From: Bryobacterales bacterium
GTDB lineage: Bacteria > Acidobacteriota > Terriglobia > Bryobacterales > Bryobacteraceae
Assembly: GCA_003162425.1 (NCBI GenBank)
Contig: PMOK01000091.1
Location: 28,670 to 92,669 of the forward strand
Length of the DNA: 64,000 nucleotides
Reading direction: 5' to 3'
Under the pieces are notes generated by a model. That model was not told the origin of the DNA. It saw only the letters and a program-made list of their open reading frames with translations, and did no database searches. Positions 17,999 to 26,479 of the stretch are shown in pieces. Numbering within the stretch: position 1 is the first letter of the stretch; the number at the start of each line of letters is the position of its first letter. The translations under genes were made by a program, and so were the position numbers.

Positions 17999-18817
17999 TC
18001 ACTCTGGGAAGCGGCGTCCGGGAAAGGACGCTTGCGGCTTCTTTTGAGCAGGAGCGGCGCTATTAGCGTGCGGCTGCGACATCGAGTTGCTGAAATCCAG
18101 CTCGGAAGTGGTGAACTGCAATTGCCGGTCTAGGACCATCTCCATCGTGGTACCCCTCGCCAGCACAGCCTCGGGTCCGCGAGTGAGCAACACGCCGACC
18201 AATCCGGCAGCAGCTCCAGCGGCAGCTCCGATGCCCGCACCCATACCGGGATGTCCGGCGGCAGCGCCAGCCAGTCCACCGATGCCCGCGCCAGCGCCTG
18301 CGGCTTCACCGATCGTTTTCACGTCGCCGGCCTTGTTACCGTCGCTCTTTACCTTGCCTTCGGTCTTATCCAGCGTACCGGGGGCTGTTCCATCCAGGCT
18401 GCCGATGCGAGCGCGGAAATCGCGCGTCACTCCGTTCGGCAGCGTCAATGAGTCAAACCGGACGTACAACTCACCGCGCCCGTGCACCCTCCCCGGGCGC
18501 TTTACCGATGTGACCGTGCCCGCCACGTAGCTTCCTGGCGGAATCACAATGCGGCCATTGGCAAGGATTGGAAAAACGGTTTCGAGATAAATTCGTTCCC
18601 CTTCAGCCGCCGTTTTGGTGCTGATGCTATTGATCATGCTCAGCGGCACTTTGGTGCCGGAGGGAATCAGAAAGTCGTCGGCGGGGCTGGCGGACTGCTT
18701 GACGTCAGCAATCTTCGTATCCGAAGCAGGACTGGCGGGAGGATTCTGCTCCTGAGCGCCGAGCGAGAGAACGGTCGCGATCGCAACACACCCCAAACGT
18801 AAGTGCATACAATTCAT
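17999..18817 (-). CDS. Secreted TrbI/VirB10-like protein with glycine-zipper segment
   Basis: About 272 residues, starting at ATG 18817 (a Met four codons upstream is also possible). A signal peptide (MHLRLGCVAIATVLSLGAQ) is followed by a Pro/Ser-rich linker. The beta domain (FLIPSGTKVPLSMINSIST, GRIVIPPGSYVAGTVTSVKR, LYVRFDSLTLPNGV) resembles the TraB/TrbI/VirB10 barrel, which forms part of envelope channels. A Gly/Ala-rich stretch (AAGAGAGIGGLAGAAAGHPG, then GAGIGAAAGAAAGLVGVLLT) looks like a glycine zipper. No other conjugation genes are nearby, so a transfer role is not supported; an envelope-stability role is more likely. Confidence 0.7.
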   Translation of the reverse strand: MNCMHLRLGCVAIATVLSLGAQEQNPPASPASDTKIADVKQSASPADDFLIPSGTKVPLSMINSISTKTAAEGERIYLETVFPILANGRIVIPPGSYVAGTVTSVKRPGRVHGRGELYVRFDSLTLPNGVTRDFRARIGSLDGTAPGTLDKTEGKVKSDGNKAGDVKTIGEAAGAGAGIGGLAGAAAGHPGMGAGIGAAAGAAAGLVGVLLTRGPEAVLARGTTMEMVLDRQLQFTTSELDFSNSMSQPHANSAAPAQKKPQASFPGRRFPE

Positions 18818-18884
18818 CCCCGTGGCCATTCTTTATTTTAAACGTAATCGACGAATGAATGGGTTTCGGCCGGGAGCGCAAAAC

Positions 18885-20318
18885 CTACTTCGCCGCCGGC
18901 TTCACCGCTTTTTTGGCTGACTTACCCTTTTCGGCCGCCTTTGACGGCTTGTAAAGCTGGGGTGTATTCGCGGCAATAAAGAATGCCAGCAATCCTGACG
19001 GCCACAGTTGCAGTAACAAGCGCTCAAATGACGTTTGGACCTGCCACGAGGCGTCGCCCGGCAATGCCACGTAGATGGCAAATTCGCCCGCCAGCGTCAG
19101 GCCCAGTGCGACGAGAATAGTGGCGATCGCCGGCCGCTGCCGTTGCTCCACTTTGAATCGCACCAGATACCAGTACAGCGCGAGCACCAAAACGATCGGG
19201 ATCAGGAAATATCCGATACGGAAGGTTTCCTGGACGTATCCTTCAACCACTGTGATCCAGCGCCCGATGTCGGCCACGTGCGCGATGATGTGACTCGGCT
19301 GCTTTGACAGCAGGTCATTGGGTGGCGCAAACCGGACTTTGAAAAACGCAATCACCGCCACGGGCGCTGCAAATCCAGCCGCCAGCCGGAGGAATTGCGG
19401 CGTCAGCGTAGCTCGATTCCCGTAGCGTGAAATTGCCCACGCCCGCGCTGCTATCACGGCCACCAGAAAGAGCACGCCTTCATTCTTAGTCCAGGCTGCA
19501 AAGCCGGCTGTCAATCCAGCCAGGACGCTGAAGCGCAGATCCTCCGGATAGCGATCCTGCAAACACAGGAGCGCGAGCGTGCCCAGAATGAAGTAGCCCA
19601 ATGGTACGTCGGCGTATTGATTGGCGCCGTTCACCATCAAAGACGCGCTCCCCAGCAACAGAATCCCAGCGATGAAGGCTTGCATCTTACCGCGCAGAAC
19701 GCCGACCGTGGAAAACAACACGCCCACTGTCCCCAAGGTGAAGAGAAATGCGGCTGCGGACGCCGCCAGCGTGGATTCTGCGCGCGCCAAAGTCCAGCAC
19801 ATGGCGACGATGCCTGGAATCAACAGAGGATAATCGGGATGCGACCAGTCGAGTTGATTGGAAAAAGCATCGCGCCAGAATTCGCCGGCGCGGAACAGAA
19901 AGCGAGCTCGCATGTTCCAGATAGCCCATGCGTCCCATTCACCGTGTGGCTTGGTGAGCGTACAGACGATGAACATGATCACCGCGCTCGCCAGCGCGAC
20001 GCCTAACGCGGCCGTGAAATACCAGGGTGTGGGTGGTCCGGGCGCCCATTGAAGCAAAGTTCCGCGCCGTTTAACCAGAATGCCTAAGGCCAACGCAGCC
20101 ATCAGCGCCACGCCTTCCACTGATGCCAACACCAGGATTTTCGGACCAACCGACGCCAAAGTGAGAAAGTACAAAGTGGAAGCGATCCCGATTCCGATCC
20201 CGGCCGCGAGAAAAAGAAGTAAGGCATTATGCAACGACCAGCGCAGCGGTGCGGGAAATAGCCAGCGAAGGAGGCCGCAACCGATTAACCAGACCAGAGC
20301 GAGGTAAAGCAACGTCAT
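18885..20318 (-). CDS. Multi-pass membrane protein, GT-C glycosyltransferase-like
   Basis: A protein of 477 residues with about ten predicted membrane segments (VWLIGCGLLRWLF, LHNALLLFLAAGIGIGIAS, FIAGILLLGSASLMVNGANQ). The loop after the early segments contains GEWDAWAIWNMRARFLFRAG and SHPDYPLL, similar to the DxD/ExD-bearing first loop of lipid-linked glycosyltransferases such as ArnT/PMT. The C-terminus is Lys/Ala-rich and cytosolic (KAAEKGKSAKKAVKPAAK). Its start overlaps the preceding gene by 4 bases. The substrate is unknown; GT-C membership is moderate. Confidence 0.65.
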   Translation of the reverse strand: MTLLYLALVWLIGCGLLRWLFPAPLRWSLHNALLLFLAAGIGIGIASTLYFLTLASVGPKILVLASVEGVALMAALALGILVKRRGTLLQWAPGPPTPWYFTAALGVALASAVIMFIVCTLTKPHGEWDAWAIWNMRARFLFRAGEFWRDAFSNQLDWSHPDYPLLIPGIVAMCWTLARAESTLAASAAAFLFTLGTVGVLFSTVGVLRGKMQAFIAGILLLGSASLMVNGANQYADVPLGYFILGTLALLCLQDRYPEDLRFSVLAGLTAGFAAWTKNEGVLFLVAVIAARAWAISRYGNRATLTPQFLRLAAGFAAPVAVIAFFKVRFAPPNDLLSKQPSHIIAHVADIGRWITVVEGYVQETFRIGYFLIPIVLVLALYWYLVRFKVEQRQRPAIATILVALGLTLAGEFAIYVALPGDASWQVQTSFERLLLQLWPSGLLAFFIAANTPQLYKPSKAAEKGKSAKKAVKPAAK

Positions 20319-20725
20319 CGGGTAGTGTTGCGGTAGATATACACGTCGTTGCCGAAATCCTGAACCAGCACCAGATTCTTGGCCCTGAGCATAGCCGCAT
20401 TCGGGGAGTTGGTATGGAAATTCGCGACCACGAAATGTTCTTCCGTAGTTGCCTTGACAAGGGTCGGAGCAAGAGCGTACTGAGTGAGATAGAACTCTGC
20501 CTGCGATTGCGCGTTATTGGCGGGGTTGTCGGAAACGTATCCCAACACGGATCGCGGATGCATCGATTTGTGAAGCGCTTCGAAGCGGGCATCGAAGTTC
20601 GGCACACCGAAAGCGTATGAATTACGCAGATAGGAGTATGCCGTGATCACATCCAGCAAGAACCACAAACTGGACGCCAGCGAGATAGAGATCAGGGCGA
20701 AAACTGCGAATCGGTGACCGGTCAA
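20315..20725 (-). CDS. Small membrane-anchored protein coupled to GT-C-like gene
   Basis: A protein of 136 residues with one N-terminal membrane segment (FAVFALISISLASSLWFLLD). A soluble mostly alpha/beta part follows (VLGYVSDNPANNAQSQAEFY, NLVLVQDFGNDVYIYRN). It resembles the extracytoplasmic tails that accompany or terminate some membrane glycosyltransferases, where the names of short-lived donor sites are poorly defined. The 4-base overlap with the large membrane protein argues they form one functional unit, possibly a split gene. I do not recognise a family. Confidence 0.65.
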   Translation of the reverse strand: MTGHRFAVFALISISLASSLWFLLDVITAYSYLRNSYAFGVPNFDARFEALHKSMHPRSVLGYVSDNPANNAQSQAEFYLTQYALAPTLVKATTEEHFVVANFHTNSPNAAMLRAKNLVLVQDFGNDVYIYRNTTR

Positions 20726-20745
20726 ACTGTACAGTTTAGCAGGTA

Positions 20746-20766
20746 GGACAAGTCTCTGACTTGTCC
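20746..20766. repeat. Perfect palindrome GGACAAGTC-TCT-GACTTGTCC
   Basis: A 9-base perfect stem with a 3-base loop lies between the esterase stop (20771) and the start of the small membrane gene (20725). There is no T-run on the minus strand, so it is listed as an extragenic palindrome; it could still act as a transcription end for the esterase mRNA. Confidence 0.7.
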
Positions 20767-20770
20767 AGTG

Positions 20771-22309
20771 CTATCTGCGCTGCGCCGCGAAATACGTGTC
20801 GAGAAAGTCCAGAGCCCCTTTATGCAACTCCGGCAGCGGACCGATTTTATCGCCCAGCTCGAGGGCAACATCGCGCGATTCCTTATACGGCGGCCACTTC
20901 GCCAGCCTTTTTCCGTTCGGATCGCCAGTGGCGGCGAAATTCACCCAATAGGAGGACACCGCCTCGGAAAGCTTCCGGTCGACATCTTCCCACGGCCGCG
21001 GCGGCAGAAGATTCTCAAAAACATAAGCTATTTCGGAGGCGTGGAAAGCACCGTAGCGGCCGCTATCTGGGCCCGGAGGCACGCGATCGAAATAATAAAG
21101 AAACGCCTTCGACTTGCCGGTCTTTGCCTGCATGCGCACCCAGGTTCTCATCTGCCAGCCGAAGCTGAAGTCACGGAAGCTCGCGTAGTGCGACGCCATA
21201 GCTTCTTCGTCCGATCCGGCGGGATACAGCTTGAGAAATTCGTCGGTCTTGTCGCTGAACCGCGAGCGGGATTGTTCTACAAAAGATGCCGCCTTCCCCG
21301 TCGTGGGCCAGGGCGCCAGCGATTTGCCTTCATCGGCATTGGAGCCGGCGATCAGAGGCACATCGATTTGCCTGCCCTTCGCAAAGATCGTATACACATC
21401 CTCGGGCAGCATCCAGCCATCCACATTGGGCGGAAAACTCGCGGCCGAGGAAGCTTTCAGCAGCTCTTCGGCCGGCTTGGCCCGGAGCGCCGCGATGGAA
21501 TCCGCATGCTGAGATGCCGCAAACTTCTTGCCGGACTCTTCCACTTCCGCGAGTTTTTTCATCATTCCAAACGCGCCGCCGCTTTCGCCAATGACGCGTT
21601 GGAAAAGACCTCGGGCCAGCGGCGTGGCCATTAGATAATTCACGCTCCACGATCCAGCCGATTCGCCGAAGATGGTGACGCGTTTGGGATCGCCCCCGAA
21701 GGCTGCGATGTTCTTCTTTACCCATTCAAGGGCCGCAATTTGATCCAGCAGCGCATAATTGCCGGAAGCGTTGCGGTCGGACTCCTTGGTCAACTCCGGA
21801 TGCGCGAAAAATCCAAAAATTCCCAGCCGGTAGTTGATGGTGACCAGCACCACGCCCTTCTTGGCCAGCGCTTCGCCATCGTAGAACGGCACCGCGCCCG
21901 AACCCCGCGTCAATCCCCCGCCGTGTATCCACACCATCACCGGGCGGCGTTCTTTGCTGGACTTGGCAGCGGTCCAGACGTTCAAGTACAGGCAGTCCTC
22001 GCTCATTGGCTCGGGATCGAGATAATAAATGGACGCTTTCGGATAAGGCGTCTGATAACAGGCCGCAGAAAACTCGGTGGCGGTCCGGACGCCTTGCCAG
22101 AAGGGAGCCGGCCTAGGCCCTTTCCAGCGCAAATCGCCGGTCGGCGCGGCGGCGAATGGAACGCCTTTGTATACCCTGACGTCGGGACTGGCGCCTGAAG
22201 CACCCGAAAGCAAACCATTCTCCACGCGAACCGGATCGTCGATAGCGCAGAGCGGCAGGGCGGCGGCGAACAGGGCAAGCGCCATGAAAATCGGCATCTG
22301 GAATTTCAT
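20771..22309 (-). CDS. Type-B carboxylesterase (para-nitrobenzyl esterase-like), secreted
   Basis: An alpha/beta-hydrolase of about 512 residues with a signal peptide (MKFQMPIFMALALFAAALPL). The type-B signature is plain: YLNVWTAA, VMVWIHGGGLTRGSG (oxyanion hole), and FGESAGSWSVNYLMATPLA with the nucleophilic Ser. The acid is the Glu of SNADEGKSLAPW and the His is in YGAFHASEIAYVFENL. It should hydrolyse carboxylic esters in the periplasm or outside. The start at ATG 22309 is chosen for the signal peptide. The gene stands alone, divergent from the RRM gene. Natural substrate unknown. Confidence 0.9.
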   Translation of the reverse strand: MKFQMPIFMALALFAAALPLCAIDDPVRVENGLLSGASGASPDVRVYKGVPFAAAPTGDLRWKGPRPAPFWQGVRTATEFSAACYQTPYPKASIYYLDPEPMSEDCLYLNVWTAAKSSKERRPVMVWIHGGGLTRGSGAVPFYDGEALAKKGVVLVTINYRLGIFGFFAHPELTKESDRNASGNYALLDQIAALEWVKKNIAAFGGDPKRVTIFGESAGSWSVNYLMATPLARGLFQRVIGESGGAFGMMKKLAEVEESGKKFAASQHADSIAALRAKPAEELLKASSAASFPPNVDGWMLPEDVYTIFAKGRQIDVPLIAGSNADEGKSLAPWPTTGKAASFVEQSRSRFSDKTDEFLKLYPAGSDEEAMASHYASFRDFSFGWQMRTWVRMQAKTGKSKAFLYYFDRVPPGPDSGRYGAFHASEIAYVFENLLPPRPWEDVDRKLSEAVSSYWVNFAATGDPNGKRLAKWPPYKESRDVALELGDKIGPLPELHKGALDFLDTYFAAQRR

Positions 22310-22353
22310 TCCTAGCACTATATCACTGGCGCTAACCCACCGCCCAATTATGC

Positions 22354-22362
22354 TGCTATAAT
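22354..22362 (+). promoter_or_regulatory. Extended -10 promoter element (TGCTATAAT) before the RRM gene
   Basis: TGCTATAAT is a perfect extended -10 box. It lies 85 bases before the RRM start, leaving a 5' leader of roughly 80 bases. No good -35 box is seen at 17 bases. The same TGCTATAAT precedes the tRNA gene at 26462-26470. Confidence 0.5.
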
Positions 22363-22447
22363 AAAAATCGCGTTTGGTCGTCCTGCCGCGTCTGGCCGAG
22401 AATTCCTTCTGCCTCCGTCGAGCTCGCCTTCAAACGTAGGAGAAAAC

Positions 22448-22735
22448 ATGAAGAAGCTTTTTGTAGGAAATCTGGATTTTGGCGCCACCGAGGAATCCAT
22501 CCGTACTGCTTTCGAAGCATACGGCGCCGTGGAGCGGGTGAGCTTGATGACGGACCGGGATACCGGGCGGTCACGGGGCTTCGCATTTGTTGAAATGACT
22601 GACGGCAGCGAGGCCGATCGCGCGATTGCCGGATTGAACGGCACCAACCTGGGTGGGCGTGCCATCAACGTCAACGAAGCCCGGCCCAAGACAGAAGGTG
22701 GCGGTGGCGGAGGGCGACGCGACCGTCGCTGGTAG
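22448..22735 (+). CDS. Single-RRM RNA-binding protein with glycine-rich tail
   Basis: A protein of 95 residues consisting of one RNA recognition motif. RNP2 is LFVGNL (residues 4-9) and RNP1 is RGFAFVEM (about residues 43-50). A Gly/Arg tail follows (EGGGGGGRRDRRW). Proteins of this layout bind single-stranded RNA and in cyanobacteria are cold-induced RNA chaperones. The GTAGGAG ribosome site and the ATG are well spaced. An extended -10 promoter lies upstream with a leader of about 80 bases, where temperature control could act, though I cannot show it. Confidence 0.92.
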   Translation: MKKLFVGNLDFGATEESIRTAFEAYGAVERVSLMTDRDTGRSRGFAFVEMTDGSEADRAIAGLNGTNLGGRAINVNEARPKTEGGGGGGRRDRRW

Positions 22736-22795
22736 TTCACTACCGTTCATCACCTCACGGTCCGTACCCGGACTAAGAATTCTGTTGGAGGAGTT

Positions 22796-23041
22796 ATGGC
22801 CGGCCGTTCACGCGATACATACAAGAAACGTCAAAAGGAAGTGGCTCGCGCCGAAAAGCAGCGGGAAAAGGCTGCACGGCGACTCGACCGCAAGCTGCAT
22901 AAGAATGACCCGGAGACGGGCGAAGCTGGGGATGCTTCCGAAGACAACGAAGACTTAGACCACTTAGACCGATTAGACCTGGACGATCTGGACAAGGAAG
23001 CTGCCGGGATCCTGCCCCTGCGCGAGGTCGGGCCGTCCTAG
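22796..23041 (+). CDS. Small highly charged protein, unknown function
   Basis: A protein of 81 residues. The first half is strongly basic and helical (RSRDTYKKRQKEVARAEKQR, then EKAARRLDRKLHK). The second half is acidic with a repeated LD pattern (LDHLDRLDLDDLDKEA). A strong GGAGGAG site precedes ATG 22796. It follows the RRM gene by 60 bases on the same strand, so both may share a transcript. Charged proteins of this layout often touch RNA or ribosomes; that is only a suggestion. Confidence 0.8.
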   Translation: MAGRSRDTYKKRQKEVARAEKQREKAARRLDRKLHKNDPETGEAGDASEDNEDLDHLDRLDLDDLDKEAAGILPLREVGPS

Positions 23042-23055
23042 GTCGACGGTCTGGC

Positions 23056-24294
23056 TCAGTACAGAACACGGGTGCGGATCGTGCCCGGTACCTTATCCAG
23101 CTTGCGCTTCACTTTCAGTGATTCCGCCGGCTCCCGCGTTTCCACGTCGATCACCACGTAGCCGATCTTAGCGTTGGTTTGCAAATATTGGCCCGCGATA
23201 TTGATCCGCTGCTCGGAGAAAACGGCGTTAATGGCCGAGAGCACGCCCGGCTGGTTGCGATGGATGTGCAGCAGCCGGTGCTTTCCGGAATGCTCCGGCA
23301 ATGAGACCTCCGGGAAGTTAACCGCGCTCAACGTGGATCCGTTATTGCTGTACTTGATCAGTTTCTCCGCTACTTCGACTCCGATGTTCTGCTGTGCTTC
23401 CGCGGTACTTCCGCCGACGTGTGGCGTCAGCAGGACGTTATCCATGCCTCGCAAAGGTGACACGAATTCCTCGTCGGCGGTCTTCGGCTCGTGCGGAAAA
23501 ACGTCCACAGCGGCGCCCGCCAGATGCTGCGACCGGAGCGCCGACGCCAGTGCGTCGATATCGACCACGGTCCCGCGCGAAGCATTGATGAGCTGAGCGC
23601 CCGGCTTCATCCGCGACAGTTCCGCGGCGCCGATCATGCCTCGCGTTTCGGGCGTTTCCGGGACGTGCAGCGTAACCACGTCCGCCGCTTCGAGCAGCGC
23701 CGGAAGCGACGGCATGGCCCGCGCGTTTCCCAGCGCCAGTTTGGTTTCGACATCGTAGTACACCACTTGCATTCCCAGCGCCTCAGCCAGCAGCCCGATC
23801 TGAGTGCCGATGTGGCCGTAGCCCACAATGCCCAGGCATTTCCCGCGCACCTCATAGGATCCAACGGCGGTCTTTATCCAACCTCCACGGTGCGCCATCG
23901 CGTTGCGATGCGGGATGCCGCGCAGCAGCATGATGATTTCCGCCAGCACCAGTTCCGCCACGCTGCGCGTATTCGAGAACGGCGCGTTAAACACGGGGAT
24001 GCCGCGATCCTGCGCGACATCCAGATTCACTTGATTGGTGCCGATACAAAAGCAGCCGATCCCCAGTAGACGTTCGGCATGCTCCAAAATACGGCTGGAG
24101 AGACGTGTGTTGGAGCGTATGCCTACCACGTATGCATCCTTTACGGATGCCACCAACTTGGGCTCCGGAAGAGACTTGGGATGAGCTTCGATATTCGTAT
24201 AGCCGTCGTGGCGGAAGGCTTCAACGGCGCTCGCATGCACTCCTTCGAGCAGCAGGATTTTGATTTTTCCTTTATGGAGTGAGTTCTTGTTCAA
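23056..24294 (-). CDS. serA: D-3-phosphoglycerate dehydrogenase
   Basis: First step of serine synthesis: oxidation of 3-phosphoglycerate to 3-phosphohydroxypyruvate with NAD+. At 412 residues it matches the short E. coli-type enzyme with a single C-terminal ACT domain. The NAD fold is marked by GIVGYGHIGTQIGLLAEALG. The catalytic part contains INASRGTVVDIDALASAL (Arg) and LLTPHVGGSTAEAQQNIG (His). The ACT domain spans about residues 335-412 (HRNQPGVLSAINAVFSEQRI) and usually gives feedback inhibition by serine. A palindrome pair lies upstream of its start. Confidence 0.94.
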   Translation of the reverse strand: MNKNSLHKGKIKILLLEGVHASAVEAFRHDGYTNIEAHPKSLPEPKLVASVKDAYVVGIRSNTRLSSRILEHAERLLGIGCFCIGTNQVNLDVAQDRGIPVFNAPFSNTRSVAELVLAEIIMLLRGIPHRNAMAHRGGWIKTAVGSYEVRGKCLGIVGYGHIGTQIGLLAEALGMQVVYYDVETKLALGNARAMPSLPALLEAADVVTLHVPETPETRGMIGAAELSRMKPGAQLINASRGTVVDIDALASALRSQHLAGAAVDVFPHEPKTADEEFVSPLRGMDNVLLTPHVGGSTAEAQQNIGVEVAEKLIKYSNNGSTLSAVNFPEVSLPEHSGKHRLLHIHRNQPGVLSAINAVFSEQRINIAGQYLQTNAKIGYVVIDVETREPAESLKVKRKLDKVPGTIRTRVLY

Positions 24295-24324
24295 CCTTCA
24301 AGTTTCGCATGTCCCAAAACGGTT

Positions 24325-24385
24325 GGCAGGCGAAAGCGCCTGCCCCACCGGGCACGCCAAAGTGGGGCAGACGCTTTCGTCTGCC
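24325..24385. repeat. Inverted repeat of GGCAGGCGAAAGCGCCTGCC type
   Basis: The left arm (24325-24348) and right arm (24362-24385) are 24 bases each and inverted with two or three differences. Each arm is itself a small palindrome (GGCAGGCG-AAAG-CGCCTGCC). It lies between the serA start and the stop of the SPFH gene upstream, covering most of that gap. It looks like a repetitive extragenic element and may separate the two transcripts. Confidence 0.7.
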
Positions 24386-24387
24386 AA

Positions 24388-25308
24388 TTACGCCGGTTTC
24401 GGCGGCGGTGCCTGTGGCGCGCTTGTGCCGGCCAGCAGATCCGCCAGCACTCGGTTGTCCGGGCCCGCCGCAAGCAACGTCAACCGCGCATCGCTCGCGA
24501 GAAGTCTCTGCGTCTCCAGAATATCGAACAGCGCCGCCGCAACGGTGGGCTGCTGTGCGATCTCCCTCAGTGCCTGACCCAGCGTACTGGGCCGGATAGC
24601 CGCTGCCTTTGCGAATTCCACCGATGCTTGGTTCTCAGCCGAACTCGCGATGACGCTCACCTGGTTCGCGCCTGCCTGCCGGATCGCAGCCGTCACCTGC
24701 CGCAGCCGGTTAACCACCTTTTCCTCGATCTGGCGGATCATCTCGGCATCCCGGAAATGGACCTTGCGGATGTACACAGAGCCGAGTTGATAACCCCACG
24801 CCTGCGATTGCGGTGAAACTTCGGTTCGTACTGTCTGGCTCATCTGGTGGCGCGTCTGCAGCATGTCCGCCAGCGGCATATTGCTCAAACATCGCACGGT
24901 GGCATTGCTGACATTGGCGCGCAGGGAGCCGCGCGGATCGGTGTTCTTGAAAAGGTACGCCACCGGATCGCTGATCCACATCTCGTACCAGATCCCGATG
25001 CCCATGGGCGCGCCCTCTTCCGAGTTCACCGGCTCGCTACGCCGGTACTCCTGATCCAAGCGGAGATCCAGCACATAACACTTACCGAAAAAGTTGACGA
25101 TGAATGCGGCCGGTCCGATTTCGAACAGCAGAAAATGCAGACCGGGCTCGTTCAGCACGCCAGCCACTTTGCCAAAGAGCACATATACGCGGGCGGTCCG
25201 TTCCTGCACGACCGCATAGAGTCCGAAGAGTCGAGCCATCGCCAAAAGGAACGGCACCACGATCCACAACGCGAGAAAAGTGATGACGGCCGCGAGAAGC
25301 GTGGTCAT
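24388..25308 (-). CDS. SPFH/Band-7 domain membrane protein (second of pair)
   Basis: A protein of 306 residues with an N-terminal membrane segment (LLAAVITFLALWIVVPFLLA). A prohibitin/stomatin-type domain follows (VVQERTARVYVLFGKVAGVL, EYRRSEPVNSEEGAPMGIGI). The coiled coil is MIRQIEEKVVNRLRQVTAAI, and the tail is Pro-rich (APQAPPPKPA). Such proteins oligomerise into membrane microdomain scaffolds. Its start overlaps the end of the upstream SPFH gene by 4 bases, which predicts a hetero-oligomer like HflK/HflC, though the sequences are not close enough to use those names. Confidence 0.82.
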   Translation of the reverse strand: MTTLLAAVITFLALWIVVPFLLAMARLFGLYAVVQERTARVYVLFGKVAGVLNEPGLHFLLFEIGPAAFIVNFFGKCYVLDLRLDQEYRRSEPVNSEEGAPMGIGIWYEMWISDPVAYLFKNTDPRGSLRANVSNATVRCLSNMPLADMLQTRHQMSQTVRTEVSPQSQAWGYQLGSVYIRKVHFRDAEMIRQIEEKVVNRLRQVTAAIRQAGANQVSVIASSAENQASVEFAKAAAIRPSTLGQALREIAQQPTVAAALFDILETQRLLASDARLTLLAAGPDNRVLADLLAGTSAPQAPPPKPA

Positions 25309-26285
25309 CGGCGCGCCTCCAGATAAACGGCCGAGGCTTTCTCGTACAATCTCAGCCTCACGTTCCGCAAGTAAGCCTCCAGCACGCCTTCTCCGGCGCT
25401 CTGCAGTTGGGCCAGCTCCTCAGCCAGTAACTTGATGGGCTGAACCTCGGCTTGCGCCTTCAGCGTCTCGATCTCTACAGCCCGCTTCGATTGCACGATC
25501 TTCTGATCGGCGGAGGCTTGCGCTAAGCTGATGTCGCTCGAAACCTGATTGTGTGCGGTATTGATGGCGGCGAGCGCCGATTCCACTTCCGGCGGCGGAT
25601 CGATCCCGGTGATCAGCGATGCATCCAAGACGATGCCGTATCGCGCGGCGGTGGATTTGCACTCCTGATCCATGTATTCGTTCAGATCGCGCAAATTCTT
25701 CCGCAGATCGTTGATGGACACGCCGATCATTTCGCCGCTCGCATCCGATCCCGCGGGATTTTGCTTGGCTTCGAAATTCGCAATCCTCTGCCGCAACACC
25801 GAGACGAAGTATCCCATCACGTGAACGAACGGCTGCTTGATGCCATACAGGAATGCGTAGAGATTGTTCTCACTCACGTGATAGCGGATTTGACCGGTTA
25901 GCCCGGTATTGAGTTGGTCTTTGGTTACGGCCTCCAGGCGCGTGCCGTTATCATTGGCGTTCGGATTTTCAAGATCCAGCGCCATGTTGATGGTGGTGGT
26001 GGCGAGCGAGACTTTGCGGACCTTTTCCCACGGCATTTTCAGATACGGTCCGCCCGGCAGGATCACGCGCACTTGCGGATATATGTAGCGCGTGCGCTCA
26101 TCCTCGGCCAGGAACCCTGCGATCGGATCGTCGAGCGTGGTCTTATCTCCGGCGAGGCGCTCGGCGCGTCCGAAACTGGTCTTCACCGCGCGCTCATTCT
26201 GGTCGACGGTGAAGATTCCACCGGCCACAACGCGGACAATAAACCAAACGAAGAAGCCGATCAGGAATCCGAGCGCGAGGTCCAT
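25305..26285 (-). CDS. SPFH/Band-7 domain membrane protein (first of pair)
   Basis: A protein of 326 residues, anchored by MDLALGFLIGFFVWFIVRVV. The Band-7 domain begins GGIFTVDQNERAVKTSFGRA. The middle shows MALDLENPNANDNGTRLEAV and the LRDLNEYMDQECKSTAARYG turn. A long Ala/Gln/Lys coiled coil follows (QASADQKIVQSKRAVEIETL). It is the upstream member of a two-gene operon. The function is inferred as a membrane scaffold or a protease regulator; no protease gene (ftsH, nfeD) is adjacent. Confidence 0.82.
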   Translation of the reverse strand: MDLALGFLIGFFVWFIVRVVAGGIFTVDQNERAVKTSFGRAERLAGDKTTLDDPIAGFLAEDERTRYIYPQVRVILPGGPYLKMPWEKVRKVSLATTTINMALDLENPNANDNGTRLEAVTKDQLNTGLTGQIRYHVSENNLYAFLYGIKQPFVHVMGYFVSVLRQRIANFEAKQNPAGSDASGEMIGVSINDLRKNLRDLNEYMDQECKSTAARYGIVLDASLITGIDPPPEVESALAAINTAHNQVSSDISLAQASADQKIVQSKRAVEIETLKAQAEVQPIKLLAEELAQLQSAGEGVLEAYLRNVRLRLYEKASAVYLEARR

Positions 26286-26330
26286 GCGGTGAAATAAGTA
26301 TACCGGTAAACCTGCTAGGCTGGAAGGTGT

Positions 26331-26453
26331 ATGTCAGCACACAACGGGGATAAGTCGCGCTATGGCCGGCAGCGGAAACGCAAGATCAATCGAAGAATCA
26401 AGATGCGGGCGCTGAGAAAGACCGCAGAGGCGCCGGCCGCGCGAGAGAAATAA
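26331..26453 (+). CDS. 40-residue very basic protein upstream of tRNA-Arg
   Basis: A short open frame with a good ribosome site (GGAAGGTGT before ATG 26331). The product (SAHNGDKSRYGRQRKRKINR, then RIKMRALRKTAEAPAAREK) is about one third Lys or Arg, with an Ala/Pro tail. I have an impression of similar short proteins in other acidobacteria but cannot confirm it. The composition suggests nucleic-acid or ribosome binding. The stop is 27 bases before tRNA-Arg, which has its own -10 box. Confidence 0.6.
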   Translation: MSAHNGDKSRYGRQRKRKINRRIKMRALRKTAEAPAAREK

Positions 26454-26461
26454 CCGGCCCT

Positions 26462-26470
26462 TGCTATAAT
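26462..26470 (+). promoter_or_regulatory. Extended -10 box (TGCTATAAT) of tRNA-Arg
   Basis: TGCTATAAT ends 9 bases before the tRNA 5' end, the expected distance for a tRNA promoter. No clear -35 element is visible, consistent with the extended -10 type. Confidence 0.6.
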
Positions 26471-26479
26471 GGTCATCGC

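Noticed and set aside
17999..18829. Conjugation gene (VirB10/TrbI)
   Set aside because: Only the barrel-like domain fits; there are no other type IV secretion genes and the glycine-zipper tail differs.
20746..20766. Rho-independent terminator for the esterase gene
   Set aside because: The stem is perfect but no T-run follows in the direction of transcription; listed as a palindrome instead.
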